A stretch of DNA of 64,000 nt. Source: Massilia endophytica. GTDB taxonomy: Bacteria; Pseudomonadota; Gammaproteobacteria; Burkholderiales; Burkholderiaceae_D. The first letter of the stretch is position 1, and each line of letters starts with the position of its first letter. The translations under genes and the position numbers were made by a program. Shown piece by piece: positions 25,369 to 35,442 of the stretch. The notes under the pieces were generated by a model. It did no database searches. It had not been told where the DNA came from and saw nothing but the letters and a program-made list of their open reading frames with translations. The stretch lies in NCBI RefSeq assembly GCF_021165955.1, contig NZ_CP088952.1:3472001-3536000 (forward strand). Reading direction: 5' to 3'.

Positions 25369-26420
25369 GCGCTGCCGCCCGCGCTGTCCGTGAAGGACGG
25401 CTTCAGGGCGGACAGCCACTTGCGCATGCGCATGGCATCGCCCACGCGCGCCGCGGTGCCTTTCGCATCCAGCAGCACCATGATGACGGCGCGGCCTTCG
25501 ATCACAGCCTGCATCATCACGCAGCGGCCTGCTTCGTTGATGAAGCCCGTCTTCTGCAGGCCGATCTCCCAGCCCGACTTCGGCGACACGAGGCCGTTGG
25601 TGGTGCCGAACTGCACCGGACGGCCATTGCGCTCGATGATCGCTTTCGGATCGGTGGAGAACTCGCGCAGGATCGGGTGTTCGTACGCGGCCTGCGCCAG
25701 CTTGGCCAGGTCGCGCGCGCTCGCCACATTCATTTTCGACAGGCCGCTCGAATCCACGTAGTGGGTGTCGTTCATGCCGAGGGACTGGGCCTTCGCGTTC
25801 ATGGCTTCCACAAAGGCAGGCAGGCCGCCCGGATAATTGCGTCCCAGCGCGGAGGCGGCGCGGTTTTCCGAGCTCATGAGCGCGATATGCAGCATATTGC
25901 GGCGGGTCAGGCGGTCGCCCACATTCAGGCGCGAGCTGGAGAATTTTTCGCGGTCCACGTCCTCGTCCGTCACCGTGAGCATTTCGTCCATGTCCTGGTT
26001 GGCTTCCACCACCACCAGGCCGGTCATCATCTTGGTAATCGAAGCGATGGGCAGGGCCACATTGGCGTTCTTTTCGAACAGCACTTCGGAATTGGCCTGG
26101 TCGACGACCAGGGCCACATTGGATTTCAGGTCGAGGGGATCGCGGGTCAGGTTCAGGCCCGCCAGGTCGCCCATGGTCGGCTTCGAGATCGCGCCGCCCA
26201 CATTGGTTACGCGCTGGTACACCACCTTGCGCTTGCCGTTCACGGTGATGACGCGCTTGATGATGCGCTCGCGCGGGATCACGCTCTCCGGCGCCATGCG
26301 GCGCACGCCGGCCTTTTTCACGCTTACTTTTTTCGCGCTTGCTTTCGCCGCCTGCGCGTCGGCCACCGGCAGCGACACGAAGAGAGCGGAAATCAAGGCA
26401 GTCAATGCAAGTTTGAACAT
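25347..26420 (-). CDS. pbpG: D-alanyl-D-alanine endopeptidase (PBP7/PbpG type)
   Basis: Periplasmic low-molecular-mass penicillin-binding protein that cleaves peptidoglycan cross-links. The signal peptide is MFKLALTALISALFVSLPVA (start chosen here rather than the open frame to 26486), then a basic Lys-rich linker. The S11-peptidase motifs are S127-ITK130, S184-EN186 and QKTGFIN. 357 residues, somewhat longer than E. coli PbpG because of the linker (residues 25-80). Its 3' end overlaps the iclR 3' end. Confidence 0.92.
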   Translation of the reverse strand: MFKLALTALISALFVSLPVADAQAAKASAKKVSVKKAGVRRMAPESVIPRERIIKRVITVNGKRKVVYQRVTNVGGAISKPTMGDLAGLNLTRDPLDLKSNVALVVDQANSEVLFEKNANVALPIASITKMMTGLVVVEANQDMDEMLTVTDEDVDREKFSSSRLNVGDRLTRRNMLHIALMSSENRAASALGRNYPGGLPAFVEAMNAKAQSLGMNDTHYVDSSGLSKMNVASARDLAKLAQAAYEHPILREFSTDPKAIIERNGRPVQFGTTNGLVSPKSGWEIGLQKTGFINEAGRCVMMQAVIEGRAVIMVLLDAKGTAARVGDAMRMRKWLSALKPSFTDSAGGSAQSATGM

Positions 26421-26571
26421 GGATAATTCCCCGGAACAGAGCAAAACAGCGCCGTTGCAGTGTAGCAAATCACTGATCCAGCGCAAGCGAATTTAACGTT
26501 TTTCGCTCGATTGTAGACAGTAGCGCAAGAGGTAAAGCCGATTCTTGAGGCTGTCGCACAACGAATGCTTG

Positions 26572-27267
26572 TCACTCCATAAATTTAACAAAACTGGCAA
26601 CCGGCTCGCGTTCACTGATCAAGGAGTTCTCGATTTTCTCAGGGTCGGCGTAACCGAGGGCCATCCCGCACACCACCATTTCGTCGCTGGAGAGATCGAG
26701 TTCTTTCGCGATCAGGCGGTGGAACTGCGTGAAGGCGGCCTGGGGGCAGGTATCCAGTCCCCTGCCCCGTGCGGCCACCATAATATTCTGCAGGAACATT
26801 CCATAATCGAGCCAGGAGCCCTGCTCCATGATGCGGTCGATGGTAAAGATCATGCCCACGGGCGCATCGAAGAAGGTGAAGTTGCGCGCGTGCTGGGCGG
26901 CCATGCCCGCCTTGTTCTCGCGCGTCAGCCCCAGCAGGGCGTACAGGTCCCAGCCCACCTTGCGGCGGCGGTCGATATAGGGCGACTTCCACTCGCGGGG
27001 ATAGTAGGCGTATTCCTCGGTGTGCTGGCGGTTCTGCTCGGGATCCTTGTACGCGTCCACAATCCGGGCGCACAGGCGCGCCTTGGCCTCGCCCGTGAGC
27101 ACATAGGCTTTCCACGGCTGGGTATTGGTGCCCGAAGGAGCGCGGGCCGCGACCTGCAGGATCGCCTCGATGTCCTCGCGCGCCACCGGCGTGGGCAGAA
27201 AGGCGCGGATCGAGCGGCGCGAAGTGATGGCGGCGTCTACCGCCTGCTGGTCGGGGCTTGAAATCAT
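26572..27267 (-). CDS. Nitroreductase-family FMN oxidoreductase
   Basis: 231 residues. The FMN-binding start SRRSIRAFLPTPV and APSGTNTQPWKAYV, with later GMALGYADPEKIEN, are typical of NAD(P)H-dependent nitroreductases. It is likely a homodimeric cytoplasmic enzyme with broad substrate range (nitro compounds, quinones). It lies 10 bases after the EamA transporter gene, on the same strand. Confidence 0.9.
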   Translation of the reverse strand: MISSPDQQAVDAAITSRRSIRAFLPTPVAREDIEAILQVAARAPSGTNTQPWKAYVLTGEAKARLCARIVDAYKDPEQNRQHTEEYAYYPREWKSPYIDRRRKVGWDLYALLGLTRENKAGMAAQHARNFTFFDAPVGMIFTIDRIMEQGSWLDYGMFLQNIMVAARGRGLDTCPQAAFTQFHRLIAKELDLSSDEMVVCGMALGYADPEKIENSLISEREPVASFVKFME

Positions 27268-27277
27268 GCTGAAATCC

Positions 27278-28165
27278 CTACTTTGACTTCTTTACAACGA
27301 ATACTACACCGATTACGGCGAGCGCCATGCCCGCCATGCCGAGAAAACTGAAGGCCTCGCCGAACATGAGCCAGGCCATAAGGGCTGTAGTCGGGGGCGT
27401 GAGATAGAGCAGGCTCGTCACCTGCGTCGCCCCGCTGCCCCGAATCAGCTTGAACAGGAGGAAGATGGCGCCAATGGACAGGGCCAGTACCGACCACAGC
27501 AAAGCGGCAATAAAGCGCGGCGTCCACTGCACCGCATCCAGCGACAGGTTCAGGCCCTCCAGCCAGATGGCGAAGGGCAGCACCACCACGGTGGAGGCCG
27601 CAAACTGGATCACCGTGCCCGTGCGCAGGTCGAAATGGGGGCAGAAGTGCTTCTGGTACAGAGTGCCCGCCGTCATCGCGAGCAGCGCACCCACGCAGAG
27701 GGCCACCGCCTCCCAGCGCAGGCCCACGAGATTGATCTTGGCATAGACCACCAGGGCCACGCCCGCGATGCCGAACACCAGCCCCAGCCACTGAACCGGC
27801 CGCACGCGCTCGCCGATCAGGGGCGCGGCGAAGGCGGTCAGGATGGGCTGCATGCCCACGATGAGGGCCGACAGGCCCGCAGGCATGCCCAGCTTGATCG
27901 CGCACCACACCCCGCTGAGATAGCAGGCCTGCACCAGGATACCCGCAACGGCGATATGGGCCACCTTCCCTGCCGGCCAGGGTGCCTTGAGCACCAGCAC
28001 GGCCGGCGCGAGGAGGACGAGGACGCCAAGGAAGCGCAGCAGCAGGAAAGTGAGCGGCGGCGCGTAAGGCAGGCCGAACTTCGCCACGACAAAGCCCGTG
28101 CTCCACAGGAAGACGAAAAACAGGGGAATGGGCGAGAGGAAACTTGCGTGTGGCTGACTGGACAT
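27278..28165 (-). CDS. EamA-family (DMT) transporter
   Basis: 295 residues with ten membrane helices in two EamA repeats (PLFFVFLWSTGFVVAKFGLP at the start; the second repeat begins near LRWEAVALCVGALLAMTAGT). It ends with a basic tail (VVFVVKKSK). Not closely similar by eye to the other EamA gene in the window (6671-7567). Substrate not predictable. Probably transcribed with the downstream nitroreductase. Confidence 0.88.
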   Translation of the reverse strand: MSSQPHASFLSPIPLFFVFLWSTGFVVAKFGLPYAPPLTFLLLRFLGVLVLLAPAVLVLKAPWPAGKVAHIAVAGILVQACYLSGVWCAIKLGMPAGLSALIVGMQPILTAFAAPLIGERVRPVQWLGLVFGIAGVALVVYAKINLVGLRWEAVALCVGALLAMTAGTLYQKHFCPHFDLRTGTVIQFAASTVVVLPFAIWLEGLNLSLDAVQWTPRFIAALLWSVLALSIGAIFLLFKLIRGSGATQVTSLLYLTPPTTALMAWLMFGEAFSFLGMAGMALAVIGVVFVVKKSK

Positions 28166-28252
28166 CTGTCGAGTCTATCACGCGTCAGAAGGCCCTGCCG
28201 GAGGAGGCCCGAAAGCCTAAAAATTTCCTACCAGAACAATCACTTAGATATT

Positions 28253-28324
28253 TTGGTGCGTCGCACAAAAAACGCTTGACATCTGATTTCAGACCCGTAG
28301 AATGGTCCATGTTGCGTTGCACAA
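28253..28324 (+). promoter_or_regulatory. Phasin promoter flanked by two dyad motifs
   Basis: A strong promoter, TTGACA (28276-28281), 16 bases, TAGAAT (28298-28303), is bracketed by two related motifs: GGTGCGTCGCACAA (28255-28268) and GTTGCGTTGCACAA (28311-28324). The core of the first, GTGCGTCGCAC, is palindromic. Both fit the TG-N-TGC-N3-GCA pattern I recall for the PHB regulator PhaR/PhbF of Herbaspirillum. A PhaR role is inference. Confidence 0.7.
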
Positions 28325-28386
28325 TGTTGTTTATTACCCGGAACAGCAGGACCTATCAACGACTAATTCATTTTTTGGAGAGCTTC

Positions 28387-28950
28387 ATGTTTTCGATTCC
28401 TGAACAATTTTCCAATGCGACCAAGGCCAATGTTGAAAGCCAGTTCGCCATCTTCTCCGCGCTGACCAACAAAGCCTTCGAAGGCGTTGAGAAGTTTGTG
28501 GACCTGAACCTGACCGCTGCCAAGGCCTCCCTGGAAGAGACCTCCTCCGCCGCCAAGCAGCTGCTGGCCGCCAAGGATCCGCAGGAATTCTTCTCGCTGA
28601 CCGCCGCCCAGGCCCAGCCGACCGCCGAGAAAGCCATCGCTTACGGCCGTCACCTGGCTTCGATCGCTACCGGCACCACCGCCGAGTTCAGCAAGGCCGC
28701 CGAGACCCAGATCGCCGAGACCAACCGCAAGGTGATCTCCCTGGTGGAAGAAGTGAGCAAGAACGCCCCGGCCGGCACCGAGAACGCCGTGGCCCTGTTC
28801 AAGTCCGCCCTGGGCAGCGCCAGCGCCGGCTACGAGCAGTTCAGCAAGACCGCCAAGCAGGCTGCCGAGACCCTGGAAGCCAACGTCAACGCCGCCGTGA
28901 ACCAGTTCACCTCGGCTGTGAAAGCTGCACCGGCTGCTGCTGCCAAGTAA
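28387..28950 (+). CDS. phaP: Phasin (polyhydroxyalkanoate granule-associated protein)
   Basis: 187-residue amphipathic, Ala-rich helical protein that coats PHB granules. The N terminus FSIPEQFSNATKANVESQF and the block AFEGVEKFVDLNLTAAKASL are typical of betaproteobacterial phasins; the C terminus is an Ala/Lys tail. The start at 28387 follows TTTTTGGAGAGC and matches family starts, although the frame is open upstream. It has its own regulated promoter and terminator. phaC/phaA/phaB are not in the window. Confidence 0.93.
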   Translation: MFSIPEQFSNATKANVESQFAIFSALTNKAFEGVEKFVDLNLTAAKASLEETSSAAKQLLAAKDPQEFFSLTAAQAQPTAEKAIAYGRHLASIATGTTAEFSKAAETQIAETNRKVISLVEEVSKNAPAGTENAVALFKSALGSASAGYEQFSKTAKQAAETLEANVNAAVNQFTSAVKAAPAAAAK

Positions 28951-28982
28951 TCTCCTCGATCCGCGAGCAAGCGGAATCGTCT

Positions 28983-29009
28983 GCCCCGGCCTCGTCCGGG
29001 GCTTTTTTT
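28983..29009 (+). terminator. Intrinsic terminator of phaP
   Basis: GCCCCGG (28983-28989) pairs perfectly with CCGGGGC (28996-29002) around a 6-base loop, followed by seven T residues. Confidence 0.9.
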
Positions 29010-29054
29010 CGTCCAAGAGTATACATTTCGTCCAAATCGAGATAATCTATCCAA

Positions 29055-29678
29055 ATGCATACCCCTGAACAGAAACAGCTGCTGGAGCAGCTGCAGCACA
29101 TCGCCGCCGGTCTTGGCCAGACGCTGGCCCCCTTCGGCGAAGTGGTGCTGCACGACCTGTGCGATCCCGAACACACCGTACTCGCCATCCACAACAATCT
29201 GTCCGGCCGCGAGGTGGGCGACCCGGCCACCGAACTGGGGCTCGCCCGCATTGCGGACCCGGACTTCGCCCAGGTGGTGGCCAACTACCCCAACCGCTTC
29301 CCGGACGGGCGGCAGGCCAAGAGCACCTCCATCGGCATCAAGGACAGCCAGGGCAACTACATCGCCGCCCTGTGCATGAACATCGACCTGACGCTGTTCC
29401 AGGGACTGCAAAACCTGCTTGGCCAGTTCGGCAGCATGAATACCAGCGCGGGCATCAAGGAAACCCTGTCGACGGCGGGGTCGGACACCATCCGCGCCTA
29501 CATCGACACCTTCGCCGCGCGCCACGCCACCACGCCCCGCGCATTGAGCGCAGACCAGCGCCGCATGCTGATGCGCGAACTCAGGGAAGCGGGACTGACC
29601 GAAATGCGGCGCGCCATGGAAACCGTGGCGGCTCACCTGGGCGTATCGCGCGCTGCCGTCTACAACTACGCCAAATAA
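29055..29678 (+). CDS. YheO/DauR-like transcriptional regulator
   Basis: 207 residues. A PAS-like YheO domain (residues 15-125, GQTLAPFGEVVLHDL, then STSIGIKDSQGNYIAALCMN) is followed by a C-terminal helix-turn-helix (MRRAMETVAAHLGVSRAAVY). DauR of Pseudomonas aeruginosa, a regulator of D-arginine catabolism, has this architecture. The gene lies 9 bases upstream of the ornithine-cyclodeaminase-family gene and is probably in the same operon, so it likely senses the substrate of those enzymes. Confidence 0.85.
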   Translation: MHTPEQKQLLEQLQHIAAGLGQTLAPFGEVVLHDLCDPEHTVLAIHNNLSGREVGDPATELGLARIADPDFAQVVANYPNRFPDGRQAKSTSIGIKDSQGNYIAALCMNIDLTLFQGLQNLLGQFGSMNTSAGIKETLSTAGSDTIRAYIDTFAARHATTPRALSADQRRMLMRELREAGLTEMRRAMETVAAHLGVSRAAVYNYAK

Positions 29679-29687
29679 GGACGCCCC

Positions 29688-30653
29688 ATGAGCGAAACCA
29701 GCCAGCTGCTTCTGCTCGACCGCGACCAGGCAGCCGCCCTGCTCGACCCCGAGGCGGTGCTGGAGGCCACACGCGAGGCCTTCCTGCTGCATGCCAGCCG
29801 CGCGGGGCGCATCTTCCCGCTGGTGCGCGAGCCGCTGCCGAACGGGATCTTCGGCATCAAATCCGGCAACGTGGAAGACGAGCAGCTGCTTGGCTTCAAG
29901 GCAGCGGGCTTCTGGCCGGGCAACCGCGCGCATGGCGCCGATGCGCACCAGGCCACCATCATGCTCTTCGATCCCGACACGGGCCGGCCGCAGTGCCTCA
30001 TCGATGGCAACGCCGTGACCACGACGCGCACGGCGGCGGCAGGCGCCATCGGCCTGCTCGCGCTGGCGCGGCCCGAAAGCAGCAGCGTATGCGTCTTCGG
30101 CACCGGCGTGCAGGCCGTGGCCCAGCTGGACTATGCGCTGCGCTTCCTGCCCTCGCTGCGCACGGTGCGCTACATGGCATCCGGGGGCCGCCGTGACGAG
30201 GCCTTCGAAGCACGCTTCGCACAGCGCTGCGATATTTCGCCGGGGGTCAATGCCAACGAGGCGGTTGCGGCAAGCGACATCGTCATCGCCGCCACGCCGG
30301 GGCGCGCCGTGCTCTTCGACGCGGATGCGGTGAAGCCCGGCACCCACATCAATGCCGTCGGCAGCGACACGCGCGGCAAGCGCGAACTGCCGGAAGGCCT
30401 GCTGCCGCGCGCCCGCGTCTGGGCCGACGACCTGGCGCAGGCACGCACCCTGGGCGAACTGCAATGGAGCCCGGGCCATCCGGCGGAAGAACTCGGAACC
30501 GTGCTGGCAAGCGGCGCGGCGGCGCGCGCGGCGCACGACGTCACGGTTTTCGACATGACGGGCATCGCCCTGCAGGATCTCACGGTGGCGCGCATGCTCC
30601 GGCAGCGCGCCTTGGCAAGCGGCGCAGGCAGCAGCATCGCCTGGCCATGGTAA
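29688..30653 (+). CDS. Ornithine cyclodeaminase/mu-crystallin family imine reductase or dehydrogenase
   Basis: 321 residues with an N-terminal substrate domain (LLDRDQAAALLDPEAVLEAT, later GNAVTTTRTAAAGAIGLLAL) and a Rossmann NAD(P) domain (VCVFGTGVQAVAQLDYALRF). The family includes ornithine cyclodeaminase, DauB-type L-arginine dehydrogenase, pyrroline-2-carboxylate reductase and BhcD iminosuccinate reductase. Sequence alone does not choose among them; the neighbouring hydroxyaspartate-dehydratase-like gene and the DauR-like regulator favour an imino-acid reductase. Spacing to both neighbours is under 20 bases. Confidence 0.82.
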   Translation: MSETSQLLLLDRDQAAALLDPEAVLEATREAFLLHASRAGRIFPLVREPLPNGIFGIKSGNVEDEQLLGFKAAGFWPGNRAHGADAHQATIMLFDPDTGRPQCLIDGNAVTTTRTAAAGAIGLLALARPESSSVCVFGTGVQAVAQLDYALRFLPSLRTVRYMASGGRRDEAFEARFAQRCDISPGVNANEAVAASDIVIAATPGRAVLFDADAVKPGTHINAVGSDTRGKRELPEGLLPRARVWADDLAQARTLGELQWSPGHPAEELGTVLASGAAARAAHDVTVFDMTGIALQDLTVARMLRQRALASGAGSSIAWPW

Positions 30654-30670
30654 TCACACAGGAAAAGCAA

Positions 30671-31636
30671 ATGAGCGAACTTCAACTACCGACTTACGAA
30701 GACGTCGTCGCGGCGTCGAAACGCATCGAAGGCAAGGCCCACCGCACGCCGGTGCTCACCTCGCGCACGGCGAACGAGGAACTGGGCGCGGAGCTCTTCT
30801 TCAAGGCGGAGAACATGCAGCGCATGGGCGCCTTCAAGTTCCGCGGCGCCTACAACGCGCTGGCGCGCTTCAGTCCCGAGCAGAAGAAGGCGGGTGTGGT
30901 CGCTTTCTCGTCGGGTAACCATGCGCAGGCGGTTGCGCTGTCGGCAAAGCTGATCGGCATGCCCGCCACCATCGTCATGCCGCACGACGCACCTGAATCG
31001 AAAGTCGCGGCGACGCGCGGTTACGGCGCCAACGTGATCATTTACGACCGCTACACGGAGGACCGCGAACAGATCGGCCGCGAACTGGCGCAGAAGCACG
31101 GCTACACCCTGATCCCGCCCTACGACCACGCGGACGTGATTGCAGGCCAGGGCACGGCGGCGAAGGAACTGTTCGAGGACGTGGGCGAGCTGGATGCGCT
31201 GTTCGTCTGCATGGGCGGCGGCGGCCTGCTGAGCGGCTCTTCGCTGGCGGCGAAGGCGCTCTCGCCGAAATGCAAGCTGTATGGCGTGGAACCGGAAGCG
31301 GGGAACGACGGCCAGCAATCCTTCCGCAGCGGCAGCATTGTCCACATCGACACCCCGAAGACGATTGCGGACGGCGCGCAGACGCAGCACCTGGGCCAGC
31401 TCACCTTCCCCATCATTCGGCGCAATGCGGACGACATCCTGACGGTGAGCGATGCGCAGCTGATCGAAGCGATGCGCTTCTTTGCCTCGCGCATGAAGAT
31501 CGTGGTGGAGCCGACGGGCTGCCTGGGCTATGCGGCGGCGCGCGCGATGCAGGACGGGCTGCGCGGCAAGCGCGTCGGCGTCATCCTCAGCGGCGGCAAC
31601 ATCGACATTCCCCGCCTCGCCGCCCTTCTCGCCTAA
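30671..31636 (+). CDS. PLP-dependent threo-3-hydroxyaspartate ammonia-lyase / threonine dehydratase-like
   Basis: 321-residue fold-type II PLP enzyme without an ACT domain, hence not the biosynthetic IlvA. The PLP lysine is in AFKFRGAYNAL, the Asn-loop is SSGNHAQAVAL, and the phosphate-binding glycine loop is CMGGGGLLSGS. The N terminus LPTYEDVVAASKRIEGKAHR and C terminus LSGGNIDIPRLAALL resemble threo-3-hydroxy-L-aspartate dehydratases and BhcB. Start at 30671 follows AGGAAAAGCAA. Last gene of the three-gene run; a REP-like pair begins 10 bases after the stop. Confidence 0.85.
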   Translation: MSELQLPTYEDVVAASKRIEGKAHRTPVLTSRTANEELGAELFFKAENMQRMGAFKFRGAYNALARFSPEQKKAGVVAFSSGNHAQAVALSAKLIGMPATIVMPHDAPESKVAATRGYGANVIIYDRYTEDREQIGRELAQKHGYTLIPPYDHADVIAGQGTAAKELFEDVGELDALFVCMGGGGLLSGSSLAAKALSPKCKLYGVEPEAGNDGQQSFRSGSIVHIDTPKTIADGAQTQHLGQLTFPIIRRNADDILTVSDAQLIEAMRFFASRMKIVVEPTGCLGYAAARAMQDGLRGKRVGVILSGGNIDIPRLAALLA

Positions 31637-31646
31637 AGCCGAGCCC

Positions 31647-31752
31647 GTGTCCAACTCTGGTGCCAGGGAAGAAATTTGGACACGTGCTCTGCACTAAGCA
31701 TGTAGGGCCGAGCTCGTGTCCACTTTTCTTCCCTGGCACCAGAAGTGGACAC
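31647..31752. repeat. REP-like inverted pair, copy 2
   Basis: Units 31647-31683 and 31716-31752 (37 bp each, opposite orientation) around a 32-base spacer. The left unit has the AAATTTGGACAC end of copy 1; the right unit has the variant end AAAAGTGGACAC and is identical to the right unit of copy 3. It fills the gap between two convergent genes. Confidence 0.92.
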
Positions 31753-31767
31753 GAACACAGCAGTTTT

Positions 31768-32490
31768 TTATTCGCCGAGGTAGGCGGCTTTGACGCGGGG
31801 GTCGTCGAGCATGTCGGCGGCGTTGCCGCTCATGGTGATGACGCCGGAGTCCATCACGTAGCCGCGGTGGGCCGCCTGCAAAGCAAGCTTGGCGTTCTGT
31901 TCGACCAGCAGGATCGTGATGCCTTCCTTCGAGACATTGCGGATCACCTCGAAGATCTTGTCCACCATGATCGGGGACAGGCCCATGGAGGGCTCGTCCA
32001 GCAGCAGCAGGTGCGGGTGGCACATCAGCGCGCGCGCCATCGCCAGCATCTGCTGCTCGCCGCCGGACAGGGTGCCCGCCAGCTGCGCCGAGCGTTCCTT
32101 CAGGCGCGGGAAGACTTCGTACCACTTTTCGATGTCCGCCTCGATGCCCGCCTTGTCGTCGCGCGTGTAGGCGCCCATCATGAGGTTTTCACGGATGGTC
32201 ATGCGGGTGAACACGCCGCGGCCTTCCGGCACCATGGCGAGCTTTTTCTCCACCAGATGGAACGATTGCGTGCCTTTCAGCGACTGGCCCAGGTAGGAAA
32301 CCGTGCCTTCCACCTTGCAGGGCGGGAGCGTGCCGGTGATCGCTTTCAGCGTCGTGGTCTTGCCCGCGCCGTTGGCGCCGATCAGCGTTACCAGTTCGCC
32401 TTCGTTGACTTCCAGGTCGATGCCTTTGACTGCCTTGATGCCGCCGTAGGCGACCTTCAGGCCGGAGACTTTCAGTACATTGGCACCCAT
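31768..32490 (-). CDS. livF: Branched-chain amino acid ABC transporter ATPase LivF
   Basis: 240-residue ATPase. Walker A GANGAGKTTT, signature LSGGEQQM and Walker B LLLLDEPSMGLSP are all intact. The C terminus YVMDSGVITMSGNA and the short length are typical of LivF. Last gene of the livH-M-G-F run, directly abutting livG. The imported ligand may be branched-chain amino acids or related compounds (urea, amides); no binding-protein gene (livJ/K) is adjacent. Confidence 0.93.
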   Translation of the reverse strand: MGANVLKVSGLKVAYGGIKAVKGIDLEVNEGELVTLIGANGAGKTTTLKAITGTLPPCKVEGTVSYLGQSLKGTQSFHLVEKKLAMVPEGRGVFTRMTIRENLMMGAYTRDDKAGIEADIEKWYEVFPRLKERSAQLAGTLSGGEQQMLAMARALMCHPHLLLLDEPSMGLSPIMVDKIFEVIRNVSKEGITILLVEQNAKLALQAAHRGYVMDSGVITMSGNAADMLDDPRVKAAYLGE

Positions 32491-33263
32491 CAGTGCGATC
32501 CTCCCAGGTAGGCCTCAATCACGGCCTGATTGCTTTGAATCTCGGAAGGCAGGCCTTCCGCAATGAGCTTGCCGTATTCGAGCACGGAGATGCGGTCGCA
32601 CAGGCCCATCATCAGTTTCACGTCGTGCTCGATCAGCAGCACGGTCTTGCCTTCGTTCTTGATCTTGACCAGCAGTTCGCGCAGCGCGAGCTTCTCGGTG
32701 GCGTTCATGCCCGCAGCCGGTTCGTCCAGCGCGAGCAGCTGGGGATCGGTCGCGAGGGCGCGCGCGATTTCCAGGCGGCGCTGGTCGCCGTAGGACAGGA
32801 ACTTCGAGGTGCGGTTGGCGAACTGGCCGATGCCCACGAAGTCCAGCAGTTCCTGGGCGCGGCGGCGGATCGACGCCTCTTCCTCGCGCGCTGCCTTGTG
32901 GCGGAACACGGCGCCGAACACGCCCTGGTGCGAGCGCACATGGCGGCCCACCATCACGTTTTCCAGCGCGGTCATCTCGCCGAAGAGGCGGATGTTCTGG
33001 AAGGTGCGTGCGATGCCAGCTTTCGCCACTTCATGCGGCGCGGAAGGCGAATACGGCTTGCCGGCCAGTTCGAAGGTGCCGGTATCGGGCTGATACAGGC
33101 CGGTGATGACGTTGAAGAAGGTGGTCTTGCCCGCGCCGTTCGGGCCGATCAGGCCATAGATCTGGCCGCGCAGGATCTTGATGCCGACGTCCGTCAGCGC
33201 CTGCAGGCCGCCGAAGCGCTTGTTGACGCCCGCAATATTCAGGAGAACTTCTTGTTGGCTCAT
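32490..33263 (-). CDS. livG: Branched-chain amino acid ABC transporter ATPase LivG
   Basis: 257 residues. Walker A GPNGAGKTTFF, the LivG-type insert after VMVGRHVRSHQG, a Q-loop region and Walker B PQLLALDEPAAGMN are visible; the signature is the degenerate LSYGDQRR usual in LivG. It overlaps livF by one base and lies 14 bases after livM. It forms a heterodimer with LivF on the LivH/LivM permease. Confidence 0.94.
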   Translation of the reverse strand: MSQQEVLLNIAGVNKRFGGLQALTDVGIKILRGQIYGLIGPNGAGKTTFFNVITGLYQPDTGTFELAGKPYSPSAPHEVAKAGIARTFQNIRLFGEMTALENVMVGRHVRSHQGVFGAVFRHKAAREEEASIRRRAQELLDFVGIGQFANRTSKFLSYGDQRRLEIARALATDPQLLALDEPAAGMNATEKLALRELLVKIKNEGKTVLLIEHDVKLMMGLCDRISVLEYGKLIAEGLPSEIQSNQAVIEAYLGGSH

Positions 33264-33277
33264 TCTGTTTCGCTCAC

Positions 33278-34495
<1,218 letters not shown>

Positions 34496-34512
34496 GTTTC
34501 GTGTTCCTATTC

Positions 34513-35442
34513 TTATGCGCGGTCGGCGACGCGTTCACCCATGATGCCGGACGGACGGATCGTCAGCACCAGGATCAGCACCACGAAGGCGAAGATGTCC
34601 TGGTAGTTGGAGCCGAGGAAGCCGCCGGTCAGGTCGCCGATGTAGCCTGCGCCCAGGCTCTCGATAATGCCCAGCACAATGCCGCCGATCATGGCGCCGT
34701 AGATATTGCCGATACCGCCCAGCACCGCGGCGGAGAAAGCCTTCAGGCCGGGCACGAAGCCCATGGCGAACTGGATGGACGCGTAGTTCGCGCCCCACAT
34801 CACGCCTGCCACGGCGGCCAGCGCGGCGCCGATGCCGAAGGTGGCGACGATCACGCGGTTCGAGTCCACGCCCATGAGGCCCGCCACGCGCGGGTTCTCC
34901 GCCACGGCGCGCATGGCGCGGCCCATGCGGGTTTTCTCGACCAGCATCACGAGGCCGAACATGGAGGCGGCGGCCAGCACCAGCAGCAGCACCTGGGTCA
35001 CGCTGATCACGGCGCCACCCACCAGGATTGGATCGCTTGGCAGCAGCTGCGGGAAGGGCAGCGGATTGCGGCCCCAGATCATCATGGCGAAGGTCTGGAG
35101 CAGGATGGACACGCCGATGGCGGTAATCAGGGGAGCGAGGCGGGGTGCGTTGCGCAGGCGGCGGTAGGCCACGCGTTCGATGATGATGTTGACCAGCATG
35201 CAGAGCGGAATGGCGCCGATGATGGCAACGGCCAGCTGCACGTAGCCCGGCAGGCCGGGCGCATACGCTTCGAGCAGGCGCAGGATGGTCAGGCCGATCA
35301 TGGCGCCGATCATCAGCACGTCGCCGTGGGCGAAGTTAATCAGGTTCAGCACGCCGTACACCATGGTGTACCCGAGGGCGACCAGCGCATACATGCTGCC
35401 TAGCACCAGCCCGTTGATAATTTGTTGGATAAATGTATCCAT
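34513..35442 (-). CDS. livH: Branched-chain amino acid ABC transporter permease LivH
   Basis: 309 residues with about eight membrane helices. The start DTFIQQIINGLVLGSMYALV and the blocks NFAHGDVLMIGAM, NPRVAGLMGVDSNRVI and LGGIGNIYGAMIGG are classic LivH. First gene of livHMGF, preceded by a GAAGGGG ribosome site and, just upstream of that, a terminator-like hairpin that could act as an attenuator. Confidence 0.95.
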   Translation of the reverse strand: MDTFIQQIINGLVLGSMYALVALGYTMVYGVLNLINFAHGDVLMIGAMIGLTILRLLEAYAPGLPGYVQLAVAIIGAIPLCMLVNIIIERVAYRRLRNAPRLAPLITAIGVSILLQTFAMMIWGRNPLPFPQLLPSDPILVGGAVISVTQVLLLVLAAASMFGLVMLVEKTRMGRAMRAVAENPRVAGLMGVDSNRVIVATFGIGAALAAVAGVMWGANYASIQFAMGFVPGLKAFSAAVLGGIGNIYGAMIGGIVLGIIESLGAGYIGDLTGGFLGSNYQDIFAFVVLILVLTIRPSGIMGERVADRA

